Shown: positions 1-10,844, counted from the first letter of the stretch. The stretch: DNA of 64,000 nt from Meconema thalassinum (GCA_946902985.2 OX336389.2:279851527-279915526); one strand, 5' to 3'. Translations and numbers: made by a program. Notes: a model not told the origin generated them from the sequence alone.

Positions 1-235
1 TGGGTGAGTGGTTATCGTGTCGGATTGCTAACCCCAATTTTACAGGTTCGCTCCTGGCCATGGTAAGTGATTTTCGAAAGGCGGCAAAAATCACGACACG
101 CATGTCATACGATGTTGGCATGTTAAATAACCCATTTGAATTCAGTAGGCCGTGTTCATAATGGCAAAATTAATCTTGGGATTTCCGCCAACCCAAAGTT
201 CCTCATTTCTCTACCAGAAAGCGCTGTAGTGTCAA
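1..235 (+). repeat. Old tRNA-derived SINE relic
   Basis: The first 60 bases resemble a tRNA-like head: an A-box-like stretch (gtgagtggttatcgtgtcgg) and a degenerate B-box (ggttcgctcc) about 30 bases later. An unrecognised body follows. The left edge is outside the window and no target-site duplication can be checked. Its head resembles the tRNA-like heads of the other SINEs here, but I cannot assign it to one of them. Confidence 0.35.
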
Positions 236-274
236 GGGGCTTAGATAGGCCTGTCTAACCTCCTTGAAATTCAT

Positions 275-372
275 AGTGCTTCAAGTAACAACAAAATTCG
301 ACATGCAAGCTTCCCTCTGGGTGTCAAATAACAAAGCTTGCACCCGGCACCCGAGGTCATACGATATTGTTA

Positions 373-416
<44 letters not shown>

Positions 417-861
417 ATTGAGTTGCTTGCTTGACAAGTGGCTTTTTGTTTGATTGGCGCTCTACAGCTGGGCATGAAATACCTTCAGAGTTGGCAGAGT
501 ATTCGCGCACGAAGCGATCTGTTGGCTAACTTCAGCAGTTGACGAAAATTACACTGAAGCGAGATGGGCCCTATAGATTTATTATTTTCAAATTATTTTT
601 CAGTGCAACCAATCCTCTAACGCTCATACATCCTATAGTGCTCTATGAGGAGGTATGGGGCTCACAGTCCCGGGTTTGAACGACATATTGTAGCTGAGAC
701 AATGCTACTCGTAGGTCACGAACAAAGACCACTTGTTCCCGACCTTCCAGGAAGTATGAATGCGGAAGTGCTTCAAGTAACAAACAAAATTCGACATGCA
801 AGCTTCCCTCTGGGTGTCAAATAACAAAGCTTGCACCCGGCACCCGACCGAGGTCATACGA

Positions 862-914
<53 letters not shown>

Positions 915-1284
915 TCATTATTATTATTATTAACATTGAGTTGCTTGCTTGACAAGTGGCTTTTTGTTTGATTGGCGCTCTACGGCTGGGCATGAAATAC
1001 CTTCAGAGTTGGCAGAGTATTCGCGCACGAAGCGATCTGTTGGCTAACTTCAGCAGTTGACGAAAATTACACTGAAGCGAGATGGGCCCTACAGATTTAT
1101 TATTTTCAAATTATTTTTCAGTGCAACCAATCCTCTAACGCTCATACATCCTATAGTGCTCTATGAGGAGGTATGGGGCTCACAGTCTCGGGTTTGAACG
1201 ACATATTGTAGCTGAGACAATGCTACTCGTAGGTCACGAACAAAGACCACTTGTTCCCGACCTTCCAGGAAGTATGAACGCGGA
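275..1284. repeat. Tandem duplication, two ~0.5-kb units
   Basis: Unit 1 (275-766, 492 bp) and unit 2 (767-1284, 518 bp) are near-identical in direct orientation, both opening with agtgcttcaagtaac and closing with ccttccaggaagtatgaa. They differ at a few bases and mainly in the length of an internal ATT/TTA run (about 366-412 in unit 1, 864-931 in unit 2). The high identity implies a recent duplication. No coding potential is seen; a small peptide encoded through the triplet run on the minus strand is an artefact of the microsatellite. Confidence 0.9.
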
Positions 1285-1927
1285 GCCCAGCCGGTGCATG
1301 TTGTGTTGGACACTGCGTCATGTGTCATGACTAGCAACATTTGGCCCCAAGTGTGGACTGTTTTACCGCGAAATGATTCCGTCAGCTATTGCATGGCTTA
1401 TCTTGTCGTTGGAAACTGTACAACCTGATGACAGAAGTATCAAATCTCTAAATATAAATATCTGTATTGCAATCTGTGAACTTACCTGATATTTCGCCGG
1501 AAATTCCACGTCAGTCAGCACCCCTCTGCCTCTTGACCAATCCATGTTCGCATAGTTGATGCAGGGCGTGTAAAGTAATAAGTGGCGGAACTTCCGTATG
1601 AGTCAATGGTTATGATGAAGTAGTTCTTAATTTCAATACTAGGCGCCGCGCCGAGCATATGGTCTAAAGCACATGACGGGACGGCAGTTAAGCAGTGATA
1701 CATTACCGCGCGCAAATTGTACTTACGTTTTATTTCTATGCTTTCTGTTATCATTATGCATAGGCCTACCAGTGAAAGAGGTCCTTTCTTCACAAGCTAA
1801 TTATGAGGACGTTATAGACAATTAGCTTTCTTCTCTTAATGAATACGGTCAATGGCGAGAAATGAAATACATACGAGCAGAGAGGTGAAAGATAACAATT
1901 GTCAGCAAATTAAAGAAACTATTACAC
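1285..1927. other. Unassigned sequence
   Basis: No recognisable gene, repeat or RNA. If the downstream transposase-like segment is a spliced exon, this stretch would be its last intron, but there is no independent evidence for that. Confidence 0.4.
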
Positions 1928-2184
1928 TGACAGAAATTGAACCCTATAATCCTGTCAGTTAATGATGAGAGTTCTGAGAGAGGAGGCGATAACGTTGTTT
2001 ATTATTTGAGTGGTTACCTGATTCACACAGCAGCAACGAAGATTGAGATATGTACTTCCTGCATTTGGTCATTGGAAAGTGATTCCGAAACATTTAATGC
2101 TGTTAGTGATGTATGTATCCTCACCATGCTGAGAGACTTTGGCGGAAGTGAATCTAAATTTCTCAAATACCTGTCATTATCTTT

Positions 2185-2449
2185 ATTTCACGTGATGAAA
2201 AAAAAAATGATCGTGTGACCTCCTGAGAGGCCGAGTGCAGGTCTTTCTAATTGACACCCGTGGGCGACCCGCGCGTCGTAATGAGGATGAGGTTATGATG
2301 AAGACGGCACAGTCACCGAGCCACGGGAATTAACCCCAAGAGATTAAAATCCCTAAAGGCCCGGCCAGGAATCGAACCCGGGACATGGCGGACCAAAGCC
2401 TAGCGCGCTAACCATTTAGCCACGAAGCCGGACATTTCACGTGATGAAA
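2185..2449 (-). mobile_element. SINE-B insertion with 16-bp TSD
   Basis: The repeat ATTTCACGTGATGAAA flanks the element at 2185-2200 and 2434-2449. Read on the minus strand, the element starts with a tRNA-like head: A-box around TGGCTAAATGGTTAGCG, B-box GGGTTCGATTCC. Its body ends with a GC-rich segment shared with the SINE at 8514-8850 and a run of T, which resembles a Pol III terminator. It lies inside the transposase-like exon and breaks its frame. Confidence 0.85.
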
Positions 2450-2576
2450 CGTGTAATGAAACGTGTAGATGCAGTAGTGGAGGCAAAGTTGGAGCAAGAA
2501 GGCGCGTTGTGGGTCGATATCGTTTCAGATTGTGTGGATATGATCTGTGAACTTCCTGTGTTCCGAAATGTGTGCT

Positions 2577-2912
2577 GCTCAGAGGATCAAAATAATAACC
2601 CCTAGCACTACAGCCCTTGAAGAGCCTAGGCCTACCAAGCGACCGCTGCCCAGCCATTTGGCCTGCAGATATTGGGGTGACGCGTGGTCAGCGCATCGGG
2701 TCCCATCGGCTTTTAATCTTGGTTTTCGTGACCGGGGCGCGGTCTCACTATCAGACAGCTACTCAATTGTCCTCACGAGGCTGAGTGCACCCCGTTCCAG
2801 CCCTCACGTCAGTTTCTAAAATCCCTGACGGAGCCGGGAATCGAACCCGGGGCCTCCGGGTGAGAGGCAGGCGCGCTACTCCAACACCACAGGGCCGGCG
2901 CTCAGAGGATCA
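2577..2912 (-). mobile_element. SINE-C insertion with 13-bp TSD
   Basis: GCTCAGAGGATCA occurs at 2577-2589 and 2900-2912. On the minus strand the element opens with a tRNA-like head (TGGTGTTGGAGTAGCGCGCC, B-box GGGTTCGATTCCC), continues with a 200-bp family-specific body and ends at the motif giving ctgtagtgctaggggtta. Other copies lie at 28267-28591, 43526-43834 and 56760-57093. It is the second insertion into the transposase-like exon. Confidence 0.9.
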
Positions 2913-3030
2913 TCTGTTGCTATATTTGCCTAGGATAGTGTTTCATTACATTAAATGCCGGTTCATTTTCCGGGCGAAAGAAATGTCCAGGGGACTGAGA
3001 TCCAGATCGTCTTCAAAATCAGCGAAAAAG

Positions 3031-3188
3031 TAAGTAAAGATCTGTTCTGTTTAGAGGTAAGCTCTATTCTTCTTAGAAATGTATTTTAGTGTGTTCTGGA
3101 TAGTAATATGTTCGTATTCCCTTGAAGATTTGATTCTGTTATTCACAACTTGCTTAGTATTTAGTGCAATACTTCTTTTAATAAACAA
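3031..3188 (+). other. Candidate 3' UTR with polyadenylation signal
   Basis: Following the stop of the transposase-like exon is about 150 bp of T-rich sequence ending in AATAAA near 3180-3185, immediately before a Helitron end at 3189. The spacing is compatible with a 3' UTR, and the Helitron would then sit where cleavage is expected. Only the hexamer and position support this. Confidence 0.35.
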
Positions 3189-3660
3189 CTAGCAACCCGC
3201 CCCGGCTTCGCCCGGGAATAGTTATGAATGGGTAAGGAATTCCTGTCTGACGTAATTTAAGACTGGCGAGGTGCATGAGACATAAATCCCCGTTCCGTCC
3301 AAACTAAAAGCACTTATATTGGGCAAAGTATCGGAGATAGAGATATGCTCTCGCGGACTTCTTTGGAGAATTTTTCATGCTGAACAATTCTTACACTCAT
3401 AGTATATTGATATTTTTAACGGTTTGTCCAGCGTAAGCTTAAAAAGTGCACGAACGCCTGGTCCTATTATCGACCTTTTCACTGAAATCTGAAATCGTTA
3501 CTGCTTGGCTCCCTTTGATCATAAATAAATTATTTTCTACAGAAATCTTCCTCGAGATTACCTTTACAGAATGGTGAAAGCCGCACCAAAATCCATCCAG
3601 TGGTTCTCGAGATTACCCGTGACATCCAAGAATCGGGGACTTTGTTTTATACGAAGTAGA
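3189..3660 (-). mobile_element. Non-autonomous Helitron (family H1)
   Basis: On the minus strand it starts TCTACTTCGTATAAAACAAA (near 3660) and ends in CTAG (3189-3192) followed by a T. About 7 bases inside the CTAG lies a perfect GC hairpin: CCCGG-gcgaa-GCCGGG type, in the 3197-3216 interval. The TC start, subterminal 3' hairpin, CTAG end and lack of TSD are Helitron hallmarks. The interior is non-coding. Relatives are at 4661-4840, 7868-7971, 35969-36805, 43255-43504, 60318-61044 and 61079-61847. Confidence 0.75.
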
Positions 3661-4490
3661 CGCGAGCCAGACAGGCAAGCAGAGGCCAAGTTACGCTAGT
3701 ACCACCTAGCGGAGGAAACGGTCAACTACCGGAGTTCCTTCACTTGTTACTTTACACGCCCTGGTTGATATCATAATACACTGCGTTGCAATATTACAGC
3801 CCACGGGCTTCATTCAGTGCTTGGTCAGCTGTATCTCTGGCTTATAGAGTTTGGCAATCTTGTTCTCAAACCACATGGCTAGACGAGAACTGTCAATCCT
3901 ATTCTGGCAGCTCACAGAGTATAATTATATGCTGTACTGTTGTAGAACAGAACAGAACAGAGTACTGCTCGAATCCAAGCTCTATGAACTAGCGGGGTGA
4001 GGAGAAAGAGCAGGGAAGGGTCGGGCGTGAAGAGAAGGATCTGTCAACAGCCCACCGTGATATATGGTATTCCTTTCTATTCCAATACTGCTAGCATTCG
4101 GCCGTTGCTCAAACCACTGTTGTGTTAGGAATGACTGGGTGAGTCACTGACCAATGTATTTGGTTCTGTACTATGCACGGACCGAGAAACCTCACCACTC
4201 GTCAACACCACTACTCATAGTCCGCGATGCGCATTCCTCTCAGGTTCACGCAGCTTAGACTCGAACAGTACTTCCCCATTCCCTCTCTACTGACCATTGA
4301 CAGGGTGGTGGCCATATGAAACCTTCAGTTTGAGTTAGGTCCTGTGATGTTTAATGTAAGATTTGACATACAGTATTATCTGAAGCTGCAATCATGGTCT
4401 GGCAAAGCAGGACCCACATATCCGGGAAATAAACCTTGACTCTACGGAATTAAATACATCTGATGACCTCTGAAGTTGTAACCAAACGAA
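3661..4490. other. Unassigned sequence
   Basis: No gene or recognised element. It contains a short gaaca tandem run near 3950 but otherwise looks like unique or very old repeat-derived DNA. Confidence 0.4.
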
Positions 4491-4660
4491 ATGTAAATGC
4501 TTTTCAGTCGGTCAACACGATTGCAACTAAACTGTACTGTGTGTTACACCCTACACCTGAAAAAAGTCACCTGAGATTAATTCATACATTTGGATAACTA
4601 GTTTAAATCGACAAGCGATCATTATCAGATCATTTACATTCAGGCTATTAATACATGTCT
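4491..4660 (+). repeat. Fragment of a dispersed foldback-related repeat
   Basis: It begins ttttcagtcggtcaacacga and contains a segment like atcgacaagcgatcattatc. The same blocks recur at 26371-26465 (+) and 27837-28075 (-), where the second block forms a near-perfect hairpin. Boundaries are not defined and no TSD is seen. Confidence 0.5.
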
Positions 4661-4840
4661 AAAATATGTGGGTTGTTACTTCTCGGCTTCCTTTGGTTAT
4701 AAATAAACTATGTTTCACATACACCTTCCCCAAGAAATCCTTCACAGAGTGGTGAAAACAGCATCAAAATCCATTCTGTGGTTCTCGAAATTACCCGTTA
4801 CATCCAAGAATCGGGGACTTTGTTTTTTACTAAGTAGAGA
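4661..4840 (-). mobile_element. Helitron H1 fragment, 5' part
   Basis: Minus-strand start at 4840, TCTCTACTTAG, preceded by A as expected for Helitron insertion at A|T. It continues with the H1 segment containing cccgattcttggatgtaacg. The 3' hairpin and CTAG are missing, so it is truncated on the left. Confidence 0.65.
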
Positions 4841-4914
4841 TATAATACTGTATAGTCTAATATAATATACAAGAAAATGAAATCCACGATCTGCAGAGCA
4901 CTAAGTAAAATGAG

Positions 4915-7245
4915 ACTCTTGCGACTGGTATAATGGACACAGGGCCCCAAGTCATACGGATTTATTGCGACTGGTATAATAGTCGCAGGGCTCTGGGTAA
5001 TAGGCTACGGGTTTCGTGCTACTGATATAATGGTCGCAAAGCTCTAGGTACGAGTAATACGTTTTTTTTGTGACTGGTATAACAGTCGCAGGGCTCTAGG
5101 CAATACGAATATTTTGCTACTGATATAATAGACGCAGGGCTTTAGGTAGCATGGTGTCTTGCTACTGATATAGGCCTATATGAGTCACAGTTATTTAGGT
5201 AACACGGTGTCGTGTGACTGATAGACTATAATTGTCGCAGAGCTCTAGATAATACGTTTTTCTTGCCTCTGATATGATAGTTGCAGGGCAGTAACTAATA
5301 GGTGCTTCTTGTTACTGATAAAATATTCACAGGGCTGTAGCTAATGCTGGGTTCTTGCTTCCGATATAATAGTCGCAGGGCTGTAGTAGCTAATACTGGG
5401 TTCTTGCTACTGATATAATCGTCGCATGGCTGTAACTAATACTGGGTTCTTGCTACTGATATAATAGTCGCAGGGCTGTAGCTATTACTGGGTTCTTGCT
5501 ACTGATATAATAGTTCCAGGCTGTAGCTAATAGGTGTTTCTTGCTACTGATATAATAGTGGCAGGGCAATAACTAATAGGTGTTTCTTGCTACTGATATA
5601 ATAGTCACAGGGCTGTAGCAAATACTGGGTTCTTGCTATTGATATACTAGTCGCAGGGCTCTAGATAATACAGGTTTCTTGCGAATGATAAAATAGGCAC
5701 AGGGCTCTAGGTAATACTGGTTTCTTGCTACTGATATAATAGTCGCTGGGCTCTAGCTAAAACTGGGTTCTTGCTACTGATATAATAGGCACAGGGCTCT
5801 AGCTAATACTGGGTTCTTGCTACTGATATATTAGTCGCAGAGCTCTAGCTAATACTAGATTCTTGCTACTGATATAATAGGCACAGGGCTCTAGCTAATA
5901 CTGGGTTCTTGCTACTGATTTAATAGATGATGATGATAATTGTTGTTTTAAGGGGCCTAACATCTAGGTTATCGCCCCCCCCCTGATATAATAGGCACAG
6001 GGCTCTAGGAAATACTGGTTTCTTGCTATTGATATAATAGTCGCAGGGGTCTAGCTAATACTGGGTTCTTGCTACTGATGTAATAGGCACAGGGCTCTAG
6101 CTAATACTGGGTTCTTGCTACTAATATAATAGTCGCAGGGCTCTAGCTAATACTGGGTTCTTGTTACTGATATAATAGGCACTGGGCTATAGGTAATACT
6201 GGTTTCTTGCTACTGATATAATAGTCGAAGGGCTGTAGCTATTACCGGATTCTTGCTACTGATATAATAGTTGCAGGGCTGTAGCTAATAGGTGTTTCTT
6301 GCTACTGATGTAATAGTTGCAGGGCAGTAACTAATAGGTGTTTCTTGCTACTGATATAATAATCACAGGGCTGTAGCTACTACTGAGTTCTTGCTACTGA
6401 TATAAAAGTCGCAGGGCTGTAGCTCTAATACTGGTTTCTTGCCACTGATATAACAGTCGCAGGGCTCTAGCTAATACTGGTTTCTTGCCACTGATATAAT
6501 AGTCGCAGGGCTCTATCTAATACTGGTTTCTTGCCACCGATATAATAGTCGTAGGGCTCTAGCTAATACTGGTTTCTTGCCGCTGATATTATAGTCACAG
6601 GGCTCTTGATAATACTAGTTTCTTGCCGCTGTTATAATAGTCGCATGGCTCTAGCTAATACTGGTTTCTTGCCGCTGATATAATAGTCGCAGGGCTATAG
6701 TTAATACTGGTTTCTTGCTACTGATATAATAGTCGCAGGGCTTTAGCTAATACAGTTCCTGCTACTGATATAATAGTCACAGTTCTCTAGGTTATATAGG
6801 TTTCTTGCTACTGATATAAGAGTCGCAGGGCTTTGGCTAATACTGGTTTCTTGCTACTGATATAATAGTCACAGGGCTCTAGGTAGTACAGGTTTCTTGC
6901 TACTGATATAATAGACACAGGGCTCTAGGTTATACAGGTTTCTTGCTACTGATATAAGAGTCGCAGGGCTTTAGCTAATGCTGGTTTCTTGCCGCTGATA
7001 TGATAGTCGCAGGGCTCTAGCTAATACTGGTTTCTTGCCACTGATATATTAGTCGCAGGGCTTTAGCTAATACTGTTTTTTTCTACTGATATAATAGTCG
7101 CTGGGCTCTAGGTAATACTTGTTTCTTGCTACTGATATAATATTCGCAGGTTTCTAGCTAATGCTGGTTTCTTGCTACTGATATAATAGTCGCAGGACTC
7201 TAGCTAATACTGGTTTCTTGCCACTGATATAATAGTCGCAGGGTG
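4915..7245. repeat. Large minisatellite, ~47-bp unit, ~2.3 kb
   Basis: About 48 imperfect direct repeats with the core gctactgatataatagtcg followed by cagggctctagctaatactgg-type sequence. Units near the left edge are more divergent (gcgactggtataatggacac), while the centre and right are more homogeneous. Unit variants such as ggtgtttcttg and ctggtttcttgccgc cluster locally, suggesting several rounds of local expansion. There is no spacer/repeat alternation and no associated gene. One foreign insertion interrupts it at 5925-5980. Confidence 0.95.
5925..5980 (-). mobile_element. LINE 3' tail inserted in the minisatellite
   Basis: A gatgatgatgataattgttg stretch is followed by ttaaggggcctaacatctag and a C run, the reverse complement of the 3' end of the LINE-like element that finishes at about 47100. 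It is flanked by two copies of ctgatwtaatag, which could be a TSD but also occur naturally in the array. It looks like a severely 5'-truncated retroposition. Confidence 0.6.
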
Positions 7246-7867
7246 TCATGTTCCCGACACACACAGGTGTCCTAGCAGGTGTACTGGGTCACCTCGCTTT
7301 GTGTGCAAATGTGTGGCCCATTCATCCGCTGTGTGTCGTCCCTCACGTGCCGAGCTGGCTAGTGAATTAATGTGTTGTCCCTCAAACATTTGATATTCAT
7401 AACTGTTCAGCCTTTGTGCGGAGTCTACTACTTGAACAATCAATTCCAGTGTATAGTATGTGATTACTTCCCTAGAAACACACAATTGTCCCGCAACTTT
7501 ACACGATGAAGCTTCTGCTGTGTTTTAGGATGACGTAATATAATGTGTTTGTCGGTGGAATGATTGGAGTTTGCCACGGAAACGTAATTGCTGGAATTTC
7601 AGAAACCTTTAGGTTTTTATAATTTCGAATCAAAGAAAAAATCAGCAATGAACGGCGATTGTTGGCAAATGTATCCTATTCTCTTAATTTTGGTCTGTGT
7701 TATTTAAACAACTGTACTGTATTTGATTTCCTATTCCCACGGTCAATTTTTTTCAAACGACTGCCAGCGTATGTTGGAAACTTAAAAATACTCATTAATA
7801 AACATAATAATATGTTAAACATAAATATTTAAGTAGTTTCTTGCATAATAGTTAGTCATGAGTAGGG
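7246..7867. other. Unassigned sequence
   Basis: No convincing coding or repeat signal. A 79-codon minus-strand frame at 7246-7485 has no recognisable motif and is probably fortuitous. Confidence 0.4.
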
Positions 7868-7971
7868 ATCCTTTATAGAGTGGTGAAAACCACATCAAAA
7901 TCCATCCAGTTATTCTCGAGATTACCCGGAACATCCATGAATCTGGTACTTTGTATTATACTAAGTAGAGA
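7868..7971 (-). mobile_element. Helitron H1 5' fragment
   Basis: The minus-strand start TCTCTACTTAGTATAATACA lies at 7971, preceded by A. About 100 bp of the H1 5' region is retained, the rest absent. Confidence 0.6.
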
Positions 7972-8125
7972 TTTATGGTAAAAATGTTCGGACCTCTAGT
8001 GTGAAATTCCCAATTGCCTATTCCTCTCACAGTTAACAATAAGGAGAAAAGCAGTAATAGAACCAATCAACCATTATTGCTTATAGACGAGTATCAACGT
8101 AGCTTTATTGAAATTTACCACACAC

Positions 8126-8476
8126 TTACACGAGCCGGGCCTTCCCGTCTCATGTTTTAAAATCATTCAATTATTTATTCATTTTATGACATATGATGTG
8201 TGAATGTTGACAGAAATCTTGGCAAAAACCATAGATTGTTAATTTATTGATGACGTCATGGTTTCAAGCTGTGTGATGGTGTTTTTATATCACACTTTCG
8301 TATATATATTTTCACATTTGATTCAATTATTTCCTCATTTCAATGTCATATTTCCATTTTATTACCTAAATTAATGTAGTGAAATATTCACATTTCATTC
8401 GTGTTATCAATATTGACCTCACATGAGTAGTATCTCTACGTTCCATACCCGGGCCTCGCAGGCCCGGCTTATGTAA
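8126..8476. mobile_element. Possible MITE with 17-bp inverted ends
   Basis: TTACACGAGCCGGGCCT at 8126-8142 is matched, with two differences, by the inverse of 8460-8476. The 351-bp interior is AT-rich and non-coding. No clear TSD is visible, so the superfamily is unknown and it may be a chance inverted pair. Confidence 0.4.
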
Positions 8477-8506
8477 ATATGTACAAAAAGAAGGCTTATG
8501 CATTCA

Positions 8507-8856
8507 GGGGTTTTTTTTTTTTTTTTTTTTTTTTTTTGTCGTGTGGCCTCCTCAGAGGCCGAGTGCAGGTCTTTCTATTCGACGCCCGTGGGCGGCCTGC
8601 GCGTCGGGATGAGAGATGGAATGGATGAAGACGAATGAAACTGGGCAAGGATGTGGAAGGAATCGGCCGTGGCCAGTCAGAAGGTACCGTCCCAGCATTT
8701 GCCTGGTGTTGAAAATGGGAAACCACGGAAAACCATTTCAAGGACGGCCGACGGTGGGGCTCGAACCCACGCGTCTACCGAGTCAGCAGAGAGCTTGGTC
8801 CCATGACCTAACGCTGCGCTTTAGCCAGCTGAGCCACTACTGTCGGTAGGGGTTAA
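8507..8856 (-). mobile_element. SINE-B/core SINE with poly(A) tail
   Basis: On the minus strand a tRNA-like head (GTGGCTCAGCTGGCTAAAGC, B-box GGGTTCGAGCCCC) is followed by the shared module seen on the plus strand as gcatttgcctggtg and gggaaaccacggaaaacca. A GC-rich 3' block common to SINE-B follows, then a run of about 25 A (T on plus, 8513-8537). A short TSD AGGGGTT is present on both sides. The long homopolymer suggests a young insertion. Confidence 0.8.
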
Positions 8857-8961
8857 TGAAGACACTTCAAAAAAACTGAGAAGTTGTTAAAAACAAAATC
8901 ACCTCTCAGTTATTTATCACTCTCGCTACTGGCACCAAGCGAAGGGTACGTTGCCATAAGT

Positions 8962-9691
8962 CAGGGCCACCCAGACAGCGCTCCGGCCGCGCTCTAAGCC
9001 AGTGCTGCGAGCGCTTTGTTGGAAGGTAGTTTCAGAAGTGGTGGGAGGAGCTTGGCTAGCTGAGCGCGCTGAAGTGTGCAGCCGATCCACCAGTCGCTAG
9101 TCTAGTAGTCTAGTCCAATGCGCTTTGTTGACAGCGTGTAGGTAAATCAGTTTCGCAGTGGTCATGACTGAACAGCATACAAAGACACGTAGTGGTGAAG
9201 CAGCAGTCTTTAAAGCAAAATGGGAAATTTCATTTTTCTGTACAGCTTATATAGGGCATGCCAAATGTTTAGTGTGCCACAGAGATTTAATGTGTTAAAA
9301 AGAACACAATTTGTTGTTGAATTTTCCTCTCTAATATGTTCACATTTCAGTTTGGAATGAATCACAATGTTCTTTACTTAACACTTGTGTTCGTTTCCTG
9401 CACATTCCATACATCGGAGTACCATTCGATTTGTGTATGCGGTAAATTTGTTATGGCAAAACAACCCTATTAATATGTCAGCAATCCCACAAGAGCCGTC
9501 AGCCGCACGACTGTACGTACGTATCTAGTCAGCGTGGTCCGAACATCGTCCGTCTCCTCGCTGCCACAGTGTAGTGGTGGTAGGGGAAGGAGCGCTAGTC
9601 TGACTGCCCAGTGCTCCCCGAGTGGTGGTAGGGGAAGGAGCGCTAGTCTGACTGCCCAGTGCTCCCCGAGCGCAATGACTGGATAGCCCTG
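8962..9691 (-). mobile_element. hAT-type MITE, copy 1
   Basis: The ends are cagggccacccag (8962) and ctggatagccctg (to 9691), imperfect inverted repeats of the CAGGG...CCCTG type. Flanks CCATAAGT (8954-8961) and CCATAGGC (9692-9699) could be an eroded 8-bp TSD, fitting hAT. It is homologous along its length and inverted relative to 50918-51599. It carries a 48-bp internal tandem duplication (9574-9621 and 9622-9669) that the other copy lacks. No transposase is encoded. Confidence 0.75.
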
Positions 9692-9699
9692 CCATAGGC

Positions 9700-10541
9700 T
9701 ATAAGCCACACACATCAAGTGAAGCTATTTTCAGATAAGGGCAGCAAATCTTGGAGAAAAACAACCAGGTATCTTTTGTTATGAGACTGTCTTCTGTATG
9801 GATACTTAACCTTACGTTTTTCGTGACTTTCAGTGCTTCCCGAATTGGGGAATCGTATGTTCCCAGATGCCTGTAGAAAGAAAGGGCCAAGTCAAAATAC
9901 AGTATGTTTGCAGAAAGACAACGGTATACATTTTATTCATATGTACCGGTAATTATATGGGCCATCGTCTTTGCCAAGGAGAAATACTGGAGAGTTAAGT
10001 TGCATTGTGGATGGTCAGGGTTCTGAAAGATGGCCGTGTGCTGTTGGCTGATGGATATACGGAAAGGATTTAGTCATCTGGATCACTGACAGCGCTAGGA
10101 AGGTTTAGATTTAGCATCAGGCTTTGGAGAGGCCTCCCCACGTGATTGCATGTTACTGTAGCTTCAACAGGTCTGCAGCCTGCGCTTCCCACCCAACCCC
10201 AAGGAACCCCACCGGGCACCTGTGCTGCGCATACCAGAGGAAGGGCGTGAGAAATAAACCAGTTGGATGATACGTGAGGGTGTGTGGCCACTTACAGATA
10301 ATGATGTATATTTATTCAAGCCTTTACGTGGGAAGTACTCCAAACATCACCAGAGACATGAAAACTGTGATTCTCCTAGTTAGAACGTACTGAATCACGG
10401 TAGCACATGGCCAACCGTAGCGAATTGTCTCTACACGTAGGGATTTTTGGCAGATTTCAGTTTAATTTGGGGACAGATTTGCGGATGGATCGCAAAATAT
10501 ATGGATATTTATAAATTAAAAGAGAAACCGTGGCACAATAG
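9700..10541. other. Unassigned sequence
   Basis: No recognisable gene or repeat; short frames on both strands lack motifs. Confidence 0.4.
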
Positions 10542-10778
10542 CCTATGAAGGGCCCAGGCCTACCAAGTGACCGCTGCACAGCCATTTGACCTGCAGATTA
10601 TGGGGTGACGCGTGGTAGGCGCGTCGGGTCTCCTCTGCCGTTAATTCGGGTTTTAAGACTAATGGCACTGTCTTACTGTCAGACAGCTACTCCCTTGTCC
10701 TCACGAGGCTGAGTTACCCCGTTCCAGCCAGCACGTCAGTTTCTAAAATCCCTGACGGAAGCGAGAATCAAACCCATA
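10542..10778 (-). mobile_element. Old SINE-C relic
   Basis: Contains the SINE-C body blocks aggcctaccaagtgaccgct, cagacagctactcccttgtc and cagtttctaaaatccctgac, but the B-box region is decayed (agaatcaaaccca) and the head is lost. No TSD. Confidence 0.7.
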
Positions 10779-10790
10779 TTTTAATTGGAG

Positions 10791-10817
10791 TAATAATAAT
10801 AATAATAATAATAATAA

Positions 10818-10844
<27 letters not shown>
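10791..10844. repeat. Compound AAT/GAT microsatellite
   Basis: About nine AAT units followed by about nine GAT units. It directly follows the SINE-C relic. Confidence 0.95.

Larger units (their letters stand above)
1931..3033 (+). pseudogene. THAP/P-element-type transposase C-terminus, split by two SINEs
   Basis: Three plus-strand segments read in a consistent frame: about 1934-2200, 2450-2589 and 2913-3033 (stop at the end). The first holds YYLSGYLI followed by Cys-x2-Cys (ICTSCIW). The last holds FHYIKCRFIFRAKEM followed by a basic tail. This layout (a YxxGY segment, a Cys pair, and a final segment of the H-x-R-FxxR type) resembles the C-terminal part of P-element/THAP9-like transposases, from memory of the family. 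An in-frame stop at 1928-1930 followed by cag makes this look like a terminal exon behind a splice acceptor. The two interruptions are SINEs whose TSDs (2185-2200/2434-2449 and 2577-2589/2900-2912) account exactly for the breaks; outside them there is no stop or frameshift. It could equally be an unrelated gene or a dead transposon; the family call is moderate. Confidence 0.5.

Noticed and set aside
281..475. Small peptide with a poly-isoleucine run
   Set aside because: Translation of the ATT microsatellite; similar artefacts occur at 23501, 26072 and 52685.
4915..7245. CRISPR-like array (regular repeats)
   Set aside because: Units are contiguous imperfect tandem repeats with no unique spacers and no cas-like genes; the window is clearly eukaryotic.
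8954..9699. Perfect 8-bp TSD for the hAT MITE
   Set aside because: Only six of eight bases agree, so it is reported as possible erosion, not as proof.
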